Shown here one piece after another: positions 48,977 to 62,707 of a stretch of 64,000 bases of DNA. Position 1 is the first letter of the stretch. Each line of letters begins with the position of its first letter. Both the position numbers and the translations under genes were made by a program. Where the stretch lies: assembly GCF_041146795.1 (NCBI RefSeq), contig NC_135184.1, positions 9,042,967-9,106,966 of the forward strand. Reading direction: 5' to 3'. The notes under the pieces were generated by a model. It saw only the letters and a program-made list of their open reading frames with translations. It had not been told where the DNA came from and did no database searches. This DNA comes from Maylandia zebra (Eukaryota; Chordata; Actinopteri; Cichliformes; Cichlidae).

Positions 48977-51487
48977 ATGTCTGAGTTTATCTCTGGGTGA
49001 GTGAACTATTCATACCTTCCTTTTGTATTCGTATTAAAGACTAAACATCTGTGTGTGATTAGAACTACTCGTGTAGGCAGACCCTATTTATGATGTATTA
49101 ATCCCTCAAATACCAAATACTCGCACCTCTAGCATACGTTTTCTGTGTGGAGGCTGGATTAACTTTGTGTAGTCCATCACCGGGTTTCTATTCTGTTGAA
49201 TGTGTATAGCTGCTTCTGTCGAACATCAATAAGGAAACAAATATCCTCAAACTGCTTAATTACGGTGGTCCTGATTTAAAGAATAAAAAAAATAGATAAA
49301 TAAATAAACTGCCTGGGGCTTTAACATCTCTCCGCTCCGCTGGCAGTTTTCCTGAGTTCTTCCGCAGTCTTTGAACGCGCAATTACGCGCGGAAGAGCTA
49401 CAACGTGCCCACCGGCACTGATGGATGGGGCGGAAAAACCCCACACGAGATCCTCCGTGACGTCACTGAACCCGCTGTCCCATTACTGGCACAGGAAGGT
49501 GGTTTATTCACAGTGAACACACACTGTAATCTCCTCGTTGCCGTAATGCTTCCTTCATGTCGCAGTTTGTTTCATTTGACCACATGTGGGCCCAATGAGG
49601 TGTCCGTGAGTCAGCTACAGCCTGCACCACCATCACATAAAAGTGTGGGCTGGGTTAGTGACGGAGCGCACGTACCACTTTGAAAGAGGAAAAGAATGAA
49701 AACATTGGAAACGATTGAACAGAAAGATTAGAACATGATTTTTGTTTGTTTTATTCTGTTTTTAAATGTTGAGCGCGTAAAAAAGAACAGATCTTCACTT
49801 TCCCTCGATTTATTATCGTTTTTTTTTTATCCTTATATAAAATAAGCATATACTGCCATTATTATAGTGCTTTTTTAGTACACATTTCACTGTACTCAGA
49901 ACTATGTATGTGACAAATAAAGGATCTTGGATCTTGAATCTTGTCCTGCTTAAAACACCTAGTAGCATCATTAATAGACCCATTCTACCACCTGGATTTT
50001 TCCAACTACCGTGAAGCTTCTTTCTGAACGAAAAAGAAGGTCTTTAAAGGGGCTTTAGGGGGTTCAAAGGGCGGGATTAACTCCCAAACTCCTCCAGAGT
50101 CTTCAGTTATTCTTGTGGTAATTACACTGTGGTGATTTTAATTACAATAGCTCCACTTGGGTGGGTGAGTGGGGGAAGGGTTGGGATGTTTTGTACCACT
50201 AATGAAATGATTTAAAACACATGTGATTTTTAAAACTACATGTGATATTTCCATTGGTGATAGGCATCCACTCTACAAATCAGTGCCTTACCATATGTGG
50301 TTAAGGCCTCTGCATCTACTGCATAGGATGAGGGGGGGTGGCCAGAGGGCAAGCATGCAGTGAAGCTAATTTGGCAATACGTGGTGTGTAACAAGCAGAA
50401 TAAACAAGTTCTCTGATGCTATCTTGCTTAGCCCCTTTTTATGCTAATATTCAGCTTTAATAAGACACTTCCCCAGTCTTTGTTAATGGCTTATATATCG
50501 GATGAGCCTGTTAACAGCTCACTTTGATCCGGTTAAAGATAAAGTGTTTGTAGAAAAGAGCACAGACAGGTTAAACAATATTTAGTTTGCTTTTGATTAA
50601 ACTATTTGCTTTTGGGGTTGTTTTTAAGGTTTTATGTTATCTCATTGGTTCTATTTCATGTGGAACAACCTAGTGGCTGTAATCAAGTGGCTTTACAACA
50701 TTTTATTATTTATATAGTTTAAAAAAACGTAGCCATCCTCAGGAAATTAACAGGGTTATAAGTAAAGTTAAAGAGCCGTGCTGGTGGTGATCAGAGCACA
50801 GAAGGCAGAAAACCGTCAGTGTTGATGTGAGAATTGACTCCTCAAATGTACAGACAAACAAAACTGAACAATAAAAGGTGCATCGATGTTTGGTTGAGAA
50901 ACATTTCATTCTGTTTACATCACACAGGCATTTCACTCAACCACCTGACCGTGACACACTGTATGTTTGCACAATAACAGGATATTAAGTGTGTTTGTAC
51001 ATGTCTGTTCAAGACATTCATTTCAGCTCAGGAACTGTACAGGATACTCCTCCTTACAAATTGCATCGGCTGAAATGGCAAATCACTGTTATTTCCTGGT
51101 AAAGGAATGCTGTATGCAGTATGAATTTGTGTGTAAGAAGACTAAAGCCTCTATGTCAGACCTTTGAGATAAATACTATAAATAAAAACTGACTTTGTTT
51201 GTGTGTCCTCACATGTTAGGCCACGTTCTGCTTTGAAACACTGCATAACTTTCTCTTGCTTTCCAGCGTCAGCTATGAAGAATGCAAGACCACAGCTGAT
51301 TGGCTGCTGTCGAACACACAGGTGCGGCCGATTGTGGGAATCGTGTGCGGTTCAGGCCTGGGAGGTCTGGCTGAAATGATCAAGGACCCGCAGATTTTCA
51401 AATACAGCGATATTCCCAATTTCCCCCGGAGTACAGGTATCCACAACCTCCAGCAGTTTGGGAAACACAACTGTTTGTTTGTTTGTT

Positions 51488-51540
<53 letters not shown>

Positions 51541-54500
51541 GCGCGCGCGCACGCGCATGCTTGTGACCTTGATTCGACACAGTCCCACGGCACTTTATGA
51601 AACAGTCTTAAGATTTAATCTGCTGATTTTTTTATTCTTGGACATGAATTGTCATTACACTGCTCTTAAAAAGGGTGAGTTGAACCATATAAACTGTTCA
51701 GTTAGAATTAGGAAGTACAAATACTGTCTTAGGTGTAGAAAAAGATCATGTTTTGGGTTAAAATATAATAGTTGCCACTTTTCCTACTTTTAGAGCTTCA
51801 TCTTCTTCATTGTCAAATCCAGCTTTTCAACTGTGCTGACTCATGACTACTTCACACTTTGCCATAAGATTGGGCTGTGTTGTGAATTGCACTGGGGTCT
51901 AACAGTGTGTGTTTGTGTGTGTTGCAGTGCATGGTCATGCTGGCCGGCTCGTGTTTGGAACACTAAAAGGGAAGCCATGTGTATGCATGCAGGGCAGGTT
52001 CCACCTGTACGAGGGCTACCCCATCCAGAAGGTGAGTAGAGACAAAAAGCTAACACAGGCAATAAAAGCTTGTCGTTTTTTTGCTATCAGAGTCTTCTGG
52101 ACTAGAGCAGGTTCTTCCATTTAGAGGACATTCCATAGATTCTCACAGGGTCAATAAGTTGTATTCAGTCAGAGGACAAAAGGAAACCTGAGGCAGTGGT
52201 GGGGAGAGGAAGTACACAGTCATTTCTGGATGGCTGAACATTGTAAATGTTCTGTATCGATACTATACACCCGATTTTAGCTTTGTGGTTTGTGAGTGTT
52301 AGCAGCACATAAGTCCCAGTACTTTAAACCCCTGTAGTCCGTATCATAAAATGCTAAATTAAAGGATTGTATCCCTCAGACAACACAGCAGATGTTTATT
52401 CGAATGTATGTTTTACCTAATTGAACAATACAGAAGATTTTAGAGAGATTTACTCATAATATACTTCCAATCATAGAGATACAAAATGTGGATGAATAAA
52501 AGCCAAAAAGCTTTTAATAAAAACATTTTAAAAACTCAGCAGGAACTTTTTCCCCTCAGACACTGGTCAGGATTATGCAGGGTTATCCACAGGCTTTTCT
52601 GTCCAGTGTTTACAGTGGAATAGTTTATCTAGTAGAAAGTTATTCCCACAAAAAGTGCCAGCTCGGAGCTTTGAAGACACAAACAGCTGCTGAGCATCTC
52701 AAATGTAAATCTCAGGTTTCTAAGGCTTCTGGAAGATTACTCACTCCCAGACTTTTGCTGTGGAGCGCATGGAGACTAAACAATGAGAAAATTAGCGTTC
52801 TCTCTGACTTGGATGGCTCCTTAAATGTAACGTTGATCTAAGCTTGTTATGTCGACTGCTCTCGGGAGAAGACAACTGTATTCAGGTTATCAGTGTAGGA
52901 AATTTCTTTGTGTCTATTGTTACATCAGTGTGTTAATAAATAAAGGTGAATTTCCTAAATCGATAACTGAGAGCAGTTTTCTTCCACACATTTCATGTCT
53001 CTTGTGTTATTCAATGTTCGCTTTGCATGAGTTTTGCTTGTTTGTCTTATAACGTTAACACACGTTTTTTTTGTGTGTGTTTTATATTCACTTATTTATA
53101 CTAGATCACATTGCCCATGCGCGTCTTCAAGCTGATGGGCGTAGAGACGATGATAATGACCAACGCAGCCGGAGGCCTCAACCAGGACTACAAAGTGGGG
53201 GACATCATGGTCATCAAGGACCACATCAACATGCCAGGGTTTGCTGGGGTCAACCCGCTGTCTGGACCCAATGATGACAGGTAGGTGGAGGTGAGGGAGG
53301 GGTAGAAGCAGATATTGAAGATAGCATTTTTTGGTTTGAAGCTTTTCTAGCTAATTTTTTTCTCAGTACATTAAGCATTAAATTTTGCTGTTCCAGTCAT
53401 TGTTAACATTTCCCTGTAGCTATGAAAGTCGACCAGTCCACTATCAGTCTAAGGGCTTCTGTTGTTATAAATAAAGCAGGCTGAATGTGAACCTGTGTAA
53501 CAAGAAGCGTTGGAGAAGATTTCCTCTGAATTAAAAACAAACTGTTATGAATGAGCCGTTGTTTCGCTCAGTATAAACATTTAGACAGACCGACCGCTAA
53601 AATCATTAACAAGACCTTGGAAAATGCCTCACCCTGGTGCCACCCGATGCTACACTCTCAGCGTACACATGGTTGAATTTTACTCACAGTTAAAGTAGCC
53701 CTGGGGCCACAAGAGAGGCACCTTTCGGACTTAAGTTTGTTCAGGTTTAACCTTGGTACAAACACATTTACATGAATGTTAGAAAGGATGCGCTGCAGTA
53801 ACAGAATTTGCTCATTCTGCTACTTATTTTATCATAACTGACTGCTGTCCTCCTAAAGATCGCAAATTTTATGTTTGTAAGCAACTCGTGGTCCCCAAAT
53901 CATTTGGTTAAATATTTCAAGCGAGGGCTACACCGTCACTGTGCAAACAATTGAGCTGTTCTAAGTTCCCTCCTCCACCATGACAAATGTGCATTGTTGG
54001 GCCCTCCTACACAAAACTGTGACTCTTCAGACCTTTAACAACAATAGGCATTTGATTTTTAGGGTCAGCAAGTATGCCTGTTGTTTAGGGTGGCTTCACA
54101 CTGGAGGCTTTGCATGACACTTATTTAATGCTGGCCACAGAGCCAGGTTGAGACATTAACAACTGCCAAGTGGGGATGTTGTGGTTTATTTAAAATTATG
54201 ACCAGCTTATGTTGGTCTGTTATAATGAACATAGCACATTCTTATCTCTGTAAGAGATGCTGAAAGATAAGACAATTTGGCTGATGAAAAATATCCTTTG
54301 TGAGCTTTTTATCTTCTCATGATCACATTAAAAAACTCTGAGTATCTATTTGTTGGGTAACTTCAGTATTGAGTCATAGCTGTGTAGATTCCTGTCTTTT
54401 GTTGTGTAGATTCTTTTGCGTCAACACTCCTGTTCTCCCTTCAGGTTTGGCTTGCGTTTCCCCTGCATGTCTGATGCCTACGATCGCAAGCTCCGGCAGC

Positions 54501-55678
54501 TGGCGCACGATGTGGCCGCAGACCTGGGCTTTAGTGAATTTGTGCGTGAAGGCGTGTACTGCGTCCTCGGAGGCCCCTCCTTCGAAACCATTGCCGAGTG
54601 CCGCATGCTGCACATGCTAGGCGCTGATGCTGTCGGTGAGTTTTAAATGTTGCTCTCTCACACAAAAACACATCGACTTCTGTTTTAATATTCCTACGCG
54701 CCTCACATTGTCCCAATCCCGAATCATCACAACTACAAGCAGATATCTTTTTGAATGAATGGAGATCTGATCTGATCCAAAATGGATTTCTTGCTCTAGG
54801 ATGGATATTAGTTGCTTATTTAGGAGAAGAATTCAGATAATAGTCTTGTTCAGGATGGAGGGTGAAGTAGAGTTCAAAAGTAAAGCAGTCAGTTTACTGG
54901 TTGATCGAGGTTCCTACTCTCATCTGTCTCTGCAAACTGTGTGTCGTGGCTGAAAGAATAAAATCACAGATCCATGTTTACCCTGAGAGATAAGGTGAAG
55001 AGCTCTGTTACTCATGGGGAGCTCAGGATCGGTGCTTGGGCTTTTAGGAGGCCTGTTGAAAGTCTTATCAGATTAATTTACTTCTTAAAGGAGCTGCTTT
55101 AATCGATCAAGCAGTCTCTTTTATAATATGATATGCAGAATAGGCCTTTTTCAGATGTAAGGCAAAGGAAAATTCTTGTTAGGGACTGCAAAACACAAAC
55201 AAGGCATTTAATGGATAAAATAATAATCAACATATCAGCATACCTCACACAGACGAAACGTGTCATCCCTCTATAGAAAAAGATTGCCCAAATACACTAA
55301 TATACCCAAAACTACATCCATATGTACAATACTAAATAAAATCTGACAGTTAAATAATTTCATATTTGTTCTTCTAGTTTAAGAATAAGCTTTATGCCAT
55401 TTAATTAAGGAAGTATATTGAGAACGTCAGTGTTATAACTTACCTTTTCAATTTTTAATGCAGGGATGAGCACAGTACACGAGGTGATCGTCGCCCGCCA
55501 CGCTGGGATGCGCTGCTTCGCCTTGTCTCTGATCAGCAACCGCGCAGTGATGGACTACGACAGCCACGAGAAGGCCAACCACGAAGAGGTCCTGGAGACG
55601 GGCAGGCTGAGGGCCGAGCAGATGGAGAAGCTCGTGTCCACCATTGTGGCTCAGCTGGAGCATAACATCAATAACTGA
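48977..55678 (+). CDS. pnp: purine nucleoside phosphorylase
   Basis: Six exons: 48977-48996, 51267-51436, 51928-52031, 53105-53280, 54445-54635 and 55464-55678. All have GT-AG sites and total 876 bases, or 291 residues (human PNP 289). It splits inosine or guanosine with phosphate into base and ribose-1-phosphate in the cytosol, in purine salvage. Active-site landmarks: phosphate loop GSGLGG (35-40), STVHGHAGR (62-70), [11 protein letters not shown] (84-94), TNAAGG (117-122), GGPSFET with Glu204, GMS (221-223), SLISN with Asn246 and ANHEEV with His260. All match the trimeric mammalian-type enzyme. The first exon codes for only six residues and two bases (MSEFIS, G) and was chosen because phase 2 and a good donor fit. 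Teleosts have several pnp paralogues, some used in guanine-based pigment cells; I cannot say which this is. A Z-DNA-prone repeat lies in intron 2. Confidence 0.95.
49885..49945 (+). repeat. LINE/SINE 3' tail fragment
   Basis: gtgacaaataaaggatcttg and gatcttgaatcttg is a retroposon 3' end with short tandem tail units, in pnp intron 1. Confidence 0.55.
51474..51560. repeat. (GTTT)n(GT)n(GC)n compound microsatellite
   Basis: GTTT units pass into about 20 GT units and then into gcgcgcgcgcacgcgcatgc. It begins only ~37 bases after the exon 2 donor of pnp. Confidence 0.9.
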
Positions 55679-56425
55679 TAGATGACCTGGTGGCCACCGT
55701 CACTGCACTTGATCTCTGCATCACATCTAGAGGATTTCTATCAAAACGCTTAGCTGAAAGCAATTTTTAAAGCACAATGCTTGTAGAATGATGAACTACT
55801 TTCTTAGTGAAACTTTTTAGTCTTATGAGCTTGGAAACTAGTCCACATAATAAGCTTTGTTTACATTTACACTGCACAGATACTGTGTTAGGACAAACGT
55901 TCTCTTGACTATTTCCTGCTGTAGTATACTGTACTGTGTCCAGCTGCAAAGGGATTCAGTGAAACAGTATCGTGTTATAAAACCTAAATTATTAACCTAT
56001 TTATTTCTCATTCTCTTACATTCCCTCACATCAACTATTCGCTAATATGAAAAACAAATGATGTTCACATTTTTTTTTATTTAAGAGGACCAACTCATTC
56101 AGCATACGTTCCTGTCAATTTGACTAAAGTGGTAATAATGTTCCTTTTTTCTTTGCAGAGAAAATGTAAATTATAAACTATTTATAGAAAATGTATTTAA
56201 GTAGGTTTTTTGTATTTGTTTTTTTTTAATGTATAGACTACATTGAAGAAAGAGACATGGCACAGTTATAAAAGAAAGTAGATTACATTAAAAATGTCTT
56301 GCCATTTCCTGTCACTGTGTAAACTAACAGGCCGGCTGTGCGTCAGCCTGTGCTTTTAGTGGTACTTTACTAAGATCTGTAACAACTATAGCTCAGCTTT
56401 TACAATAAATTACTCTGTTGGAAAA
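55679..56425 (+). terminator. pnp: pnp 3' UTR and polyadenylation signal
   Basis: AATAAA at 56404-56409 follows the stop by about 730 bases and is followed by a T/G-rich stretch (gtggtttttgtgtgctgcgt), which fits a cleavage site near 56425-56430. Confidence 0.65.
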
Positions 56426-56429
56426 CTAA

Positions 56430-59400
56430 AGTGGTTTTTGTGTGCTGCGTTTGAAACTGTGGGGCTGAATGTTTCTGTGATCAATCACAGGATGTCTCTC
56501 TCCAGTCATCTTGAAATGATTTAAATCAATCTTCATTTTCATGCTAAAGCATTAAGAGACTCAAAATTAAAGTAATGTTCTTTTGTTATTCGTGTGCAAA
56601 CATTTCCTGACTGTTCTCACCTTTTTATTTGTGAAGTTAGTGTCTTTCATTCAAGTATTTTTGTACCCCTTTGGTTTATTTATTACCTTGTAAACGTGCC
56701 ACTAAAGCAAAGACAATCTGATCAGCTTAATTTAAATAACTCCTAAATTTTTAATGTTATTTTTAATATTCGGCTTCACCTAAAGGACAAAGAAAAATAC
56801 TGTTGGACCAAAAAAGGTGAAGAAATCCAAACTGTGTCCACACATAAAGGAGCCTGTTAGAAGAAAACCTTCAATTAAAGCACAACCTGCTAGCTCAGTG
56901 TAAGCTTCCCTGAGTAAGAATTTAGTAGGTACTCAGTTTGTTTCTCATTTTATCTGCAGTCCTTATCCTCCTTTCTTATCACTGACAGCCTCCCCTAACT
57001 TTCCCATGCATTTTCTACTCTGCATGCCACCTCTGGTCACTTTCTTACCCAAATATCACCCACTGCCATTTGCTCCCTTCCTCCTCCCATGAAAAGAAAA
57101 AAAATTCCATGACGCTCAGGCACTGCTGTTTATAGCCAAACAAGGTTGTGAGAATTTTACACGCTGTCTGTAATCCAGCATCCAAAAGAGGGCAATCAGG
57201 TGTCTGCACAAAATGTGCTGAATAAATACACAGAAACAAAGAATCATCCTGTGGGTGTGAAGGCTAGATTTATGGAAAAGTACGCACATAAACCTTTGTG
57301 AGTCCTCAGTGTACTGTGAGTAATTTGCTTGCTGTTCATAAAAATATGTTGAACGCAAAGCGGTTGACATATTTTCACTTCTGGTTCCTCCTTCGAACAA
57401 GAAAGTTAAAGGTACTGATCTGCACTATTTGACTTGAACACACTTTATATATAAGCTTTGAATCGCCACAGATAACACGTTCTACAACTTGCAGCTGAGG
57501 TAAAAGACAGAAGACAGATTCTGCTGAAATGTGAGTGGAAATATATACAGGATTACTAATAAGGCCATAGGAATAGATCGCACCTCTGATCTCTGAATGT
57601 ACTCGAAGCAGTCTGGCCATTCTCCTCTGACCTCTGGCCTCAACAAAGCATTTTAACCTAGAGAAGTGAAGTTCACTAGATTTGTTCTCTTTTTCAGACC
57701 TATTTTCTGTAAACTCTGTCACCAGTTTAACTTAGATGTTGAAATGCATTGAGTTGCAGTCATGATCAGATATTTACACAAGACAAACAGCTGAACAATA
57801 GTCGAAAACGCACACACAAATAAAGTGTCCGCATGTGTGCAAGTTATTAGTTAAGAGACAAAGGTTTAGACATTTCCGCTTCAGCTCTGTGTGTTATTAT
57901 TTAGAGGGGACACGATTACTGTCATCGCAGCTATAAAACTAAGAACACAGAAGCCCCGCCCACCTACTGTTTAATCCTTGTGAGAGGCATCCAGCTGACA
58001 GAAAGTTGGCTCAAAGGTAGGTGAAGTGAGCTAAAACAGGATGTTTTACACAGAGGATAAACTGAGGGGTTGTATTAAAATGGCCCATTATTGGACAAAT
58101 AAGCCTTTGAAAACTTCCTCCACTTACATCAAAAAAGTCTCACAAATATGACAGCTGTTCTCGAAAGATAATGTAGAAGAAAAAGGAAGTGTTTTTCACA
58201 CGCCATCTACCGGGGCACACTGCACCCGGGCAGTTTTTTGTTGTACTTTACAACCTCCCAATAAAAAGCCACATTAAAACTGTGTATTTAATCCTGCCCA
58301 CAAAGATAAACTTTAAATTTAACCAACAAGATTTTCCATATTAGTTCTGTGCACGTGCTCTTACCAAAAACTCTGACAGGTTTTGAACAAGGCCAAGAGT
58401 CTGGAGCCTTGAAAATGGGATAGAGAAGTAATAACAATAATGATAATACATTTTATTTTAGGCGCCTTTCAAAACACTCAAGGTCACCTTACACAGAAGA
58501 CTGACGTCACAGTGTTGATCTATTGATGATGATGATATTGAAAAGTCCATGTTAACCAAGGTTAATATTTAACATTATAGCATAATAATCATTCTTTAGC
58601 ATGTTATATTTCCAACATTTATTAATAGAACAAACCCAGAGTAAGGCCATATTTGGTAGTAAAATTGGGATATTGACTCGATGAAAGCAAATTAAAAAAA
58701 AAAAAAGTATTTCAGGTATGCCAGCATTATTTTTCTAAGAATGAATGTGTTATTTCATGGATCTGTTGTCTGGAAACCATAGAAGTAAATTTCGCAGTAA
58801 TCCACTGCTGTTTAGAGATTTCAGTATAAACCAAGTGAGCTGGCATTACAATCCAAAAGGCTTATCTTATAAACAACAGGAAGCAGTTTTATCCAAATGA
58901 TCTCAGGCCTGTTACAGCCTGTGTACGACTCAATCTACTGTCTCAGTGTTACAGGGTTTCTCCTCTTTGAGAGCCTGACAGTCCAAGAGAAAACAGCGAG
59001 TGAAGAACACAAAGCATGAAGAGGTGGAATAACGCAAAGAGACAGAGACAAGTGCTCTAGAGGCTGATGTGCCTGTCGCAGGACTGTCCTGAGAGCAGTT
59101 TATGTAAGAGGCTGTAAAATACATGAAGTTCACAGGCAGGTGGTTGCTGTTAGTTCCTGTAATAAACATCAAATTGTGAACTCCCTGTTCCTGTTCAGGG
59201 AGCAGCATAGTTCCCTTTTTGCACAGTCACCCTGGATGAGTTACAACGCCCTCTGCTGACATCTCATCTAATGGACTGACTGCAAATCTGATGAGTGCAT
59301 GGCATGCTGCAGTAGTGTCTGTCTGCAATTTCAGTCTGTTGTTCGGTGGTCGGCAGGCGAGTTTTGTAGATATAAATCAGGTTATTGATTTATGTAACGC

Positions 59401-60830
59401 CAGATCCCAACAGTCGCCTCAAGGCGCTTTATGCCTAAGTTAAAGAGGCCACAATAATAGAGACGTTTAATTGTCGTGCAATTAAAATGCTATGATGCTT
59501 ATATAAAATGATAAGTGTATAAATGCTAAAAAAAAAGGGTCATTTTCACATGTCGGTGGGTGTTTGTTAGGTAAAATAAAATTTAATCTAGATAAGGTTT
59601 AAAATTAGTTGCCATGACTATTGCTGAAGTCTTGTAGTTTGCAGAGAAGCAGACAGAAATTTGGTGGATTACAGTAGGATGCTATAATCTGAGCATCATC
59701 TGATTGCTGACCGAGTAAATTAATTATAAAATGTTCCTATTAAATATCTTGTTTGTGTTACAAAATCAAATCTTAAAATCAAAGGCTTGTTTTTTTTTCG
59801 TGTCTTTCACGTAATTGGTTTTTGGACCATTGTTGTTCAAGACAAAAAGTTAAAGCTGTGGTTTTAACCTTTTTGTTTTAAGGGAAAAATCCCCAAAGGT
59901 TTTACTAATGCTAAAATTCAGCTTGTATCCGTTTCTATTGTTAATGACTCACAAAATGGTGAATTACTTAATGGTCAACGTGACAAGAGTTAAATAACAT
60001 TAATCAGTCATATATCTTTTGAAAGTTAATGGATTAAAATAATATTTGCAGCCTAATTTTGAATGATAGTGAACTCAGGCAAGTAGTTTGAGGAACTCTG
60101 TGTCAGCAGGGAGTGGTTTCCTGGTTCAGGTGTATGAAGGAGAGGGTGTGATGGGAGCACTGCCAGCTGAGGAGAGGCACAGCTGTCTCGCATAGCTAAT
60201 TAACCTCGCAGTCAGAGTTTTCAGAACAGCCAGCGCTCCACGGCCGGGCACGTGAAGTGGAGCAAACAGAAGTGTGTACCTGTGAGTTATAGTCACATAA
60301 CTGTGAGTACAAACCACAACATGACATTCATTTTTACTACGCGAGTAGCTGCACCCAAGAGCTCGAAGTTTGTCGTTGAAAAAGTGTGACGTCCAAAACC
60401 AGAAACACTGACAAAACCCTCTATCCCTTCATCCATCTAAAGGTCTGAATTTAATTCTTTCATGTGAGTATAACAGCAAAAAAATGCATCTGTTGGTTTT
60501 GATAACAGTTTTAATATAAAGCATAACAAAGAGCAAAGGGTTTATGGGAAGAGTTTCATGGAAAATCTAACAGAGAGGACGAGTCAGGCAGGCTTCGAAC
60601 GTCTGACATTAAAGCACAAACCTGAGAAAAGTTTGAATGAATTTGAATGAAAAACCTTTGTCAGAGTGAATGGGGGTAATGAGCATCTTGTGCTTGTAAG
60701 GTTTCAGTACTGAGATGACACGAACCCCAGTTCGACATGAGAAGCAAAAACAAACAGGAAGTCAGAGCAGATCTGCACTTATGCAGGTAACTGTAAGAGC
60801 AAAGCCACATGGTTTTAGATGATGACTCAG
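56430..60830. other. intergenic
   Basis: No convincing exon on either strand. Short retroposon tails occur at 58437-58500 (tacattttattttaggcgcc, aaggtcacctta) and 59371-59440 (cctcaaggcgctttatg). Frames of up to 115 codons (57375-57722) have no family features or splice sites. Confidence 0.4.
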
Positions 60831-60847
60831 CCATTTAAGAGCTTGGT

Positions 60848-61156
60848 GGCGATCGTGGCTCAACAGTTGGGAGTTCGCCTTGTAATCGGAAGGTTGCCGA
60901 TTCGAGCCCCAGCTTGGACAGTCTCGGTCGTTGTGTCCTTGGGCAAGACACTTCACCCGTTGCTTGGTGGTGGTCAGAGGGCCCGGTGGCACCAGTGTTC
61001 GGCAGCCTCGCCTCTGTCAGTGCACCCCAGGGTGGCTGTGGCTACAATGTAGCTTGCCATCACCAGTGTGTGATTGGATGGGTGGATGACTGGTTGTGTA
61101 AAGCGCTTTGGGATCCTTAGGGACTAGTAAAGCGCTATACAAATACAGGCCATTTA
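60848..61156 (+). mobile_element. tRNA-derived SINE with perfect target duplication
   Basis: Flanked by a perfect 17-base direct repeat, CCATTTAAGAGCTTGGT (60831-60847 and 61157-61173). The head ggcgatcgtggctcaacagt and the B-box-like gccgattcgagcccc are tRNA-like. The tail holds aaagcgctttgggatcctta and aaagcgctatacaaatacag. It is a different subfamily from the copies at 6398 and 8211, and the exact target duplication marks it as recent. Confidence 0.92.
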
Positions 61157-61455
61157 CCATTTAAGAGCTTGGTTTTCCTTTTCCATTTTTTTGGATTTCT
61201 AGCTTTGGAAGGGTTTCACAAACGTGTGAACGAGGGTGCAGTTCAGTTTCACATTTTGATCATTTTAAGTACTTAAAAAGAAGCAAACATGTTGATATCC
61301 AGATGGATTTTGCATAGTAAAATATGCATTAATATACAAAGTTGTTCAGTAATGCCATATGGTTAAAAAAAAAATCCCACTGGAAAAAAAAGCTGCCGTC
61401 CACTGAATATTTGATTCTCAGACCGTCGTCTTTCACCTCGACCACTCGCACCACC

Positions 61456-62707
61456 TCAGCTGTAGGTGTGAATGATTCGGTGTCGCTTTAAATGATGCAT
61501 GAGGATGAAGGTTTTCCCGCACTGTGAGCAGCTGTATGGTCGTTCCCCGCTGTGCGTCCGCTGGTGAACCCTCAGGCTGCTCTGCTGCGTGAACCTCTTC
61601 CCGCACTGTCCGCAACCGTACGGCTTCTCTCCCGTGTGAGTCCGGTGGTGTATGCTGAGGTGCGACGAGCACTGGAAACTCTTCCCGCACACCGTGCACC
61701 AAAACGCTCGCTTTCTCTTGTGGCTCTGCTGGTGCAGCTTGAACTGGTGGAGGCGGCTGAACGACTTTCCGCACTGCGAGCACCCGTAGCATCGGGCCGT
61801 CCCAGAGAGGGGTTTGTGTAGGCTGTGAGGGTTAAAGCTGCTCGGTGTGAACGTGTTGTGCGACTGAGTTACAACTGGTCCGTCTCGAGTTGCGGTCTCC
61901 CTCTCAGGGTCTTCCTCTAGCTGGCTCAGGTGAGTGGAGTGTGACGCGTTTCTCTGCGGGTAAATTAGTTCCTTCTGCTTGTCTTGCTGCAATAACGGAG
62001 CCTGCGACCTAGGCTGGAAATCTGACGACTGTGGAACGTCCTTCTGATATTCGCTGTTGTAAATCCCATTGCAAAGCCTCTGAGAAGGCAACTGCTGGAC
62101 GTTAGTCGACTTGCTCAGGTTAGAAGCTACATTTGGATCTGAATGGTCCGGGTACGTGTTGGAATACTCCTCTACTACACTAGAGAAGTCAGGGAACCCA
62201 GTGTCAATGTCATTACCTTCAATTATGGACGACCAAATTTGATTCTCCCTTTCATCCAATGAAAATTCAGCAGCAAGTTGCGTCTGCTTCCCCACATTGT
62301 GCTGGCACCCATCCTGTCTGAATGCCAGTCGATCTTCTTCCTTCTCTGTCTTCACTGTGAACTGAAGGCTACTGATGTCTACTGCACGCTGGGCAGAGTT
62401 AAACGAGTCACTGAACTCTGATGGCTTCTGTCTGGCAACCTCTGGATGGGTTAACTGGTGGCCCTCTTCAAACTGCTGGTTCTCTGGAGCACTAGCAGCG
62501 TTAGGGTACTGAACAGCAGAACCTGCAGGTGACAGGTGTTAGGAGACTTCAGGTAAGGGTGTGAAGTTCAATTAAGGTTTAATTCTTGCACAAAACCTAG
62601 GTCTTCAACTCACCAATTGGTCCAGCAGAATCACTGATCCATAGAGCCTCATCTGGACTTTCTTCTTTAATTGTGAAGGAAACAGTTGCATCTTCAATCT
62701 CAGGAAA
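61456..62707 (-). CDS. C2H2 zinc-finger protein, last two exons
   Basis: Minus-strand exons 62614-62707 and 61456-62522 (stop at 61456-61458), joined in phase 1 (CCAATTG|GTGAGT ... CCTGCAG|GT). They give about 385 residues of a C-terminal part; the start lies beyond the window. Residues from the first exon are acidic and include a FTIKEE sumoylation-like motif. A long linker rich in Ser/Gln follows, and then four C2H2 fingers at the C-terminus: YGCSQCGKSF...HQQSH, FWCTVCGKSF...HHRTH, YGCGQCGKRF...HQRTH and YSCSQCGKTF...HRIIH. The linkers TGEKPY and SGERPY are standard; the first linker (KRKRAF) is unusual. Likely a nuclear DNA-binding regulator; targets unknown. A GTG at 62355 has been taken as a start by simple frame calling but is internal. 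Confidence 0.9.

Noticed and set aside
51256-51600. A 114-codon frame starting near pnp exon 2
   Set aside because: It reads from exon 2 through the donor into the GT repeat. The true coding sequence splices at 51436.
57375-57722. A 115-codon minus-strand gene
   Set aside because: No recognisable domain, no splice context and ordinary intergenic composition.
61433-61821. Frames of 119 and 89 codons opposite or beside the zinc fingers
   Set aside because: They are shadows of the finger-coding exon in other frames, with no cysteine/histidine pattern.
62353-62355. GTG as the start of the zinc-finger protein
   Set aside because: The frame continues upstream to a good acceptor at 62523-62524 and joins in phase to another exon, so GTG codes for an internal valine.
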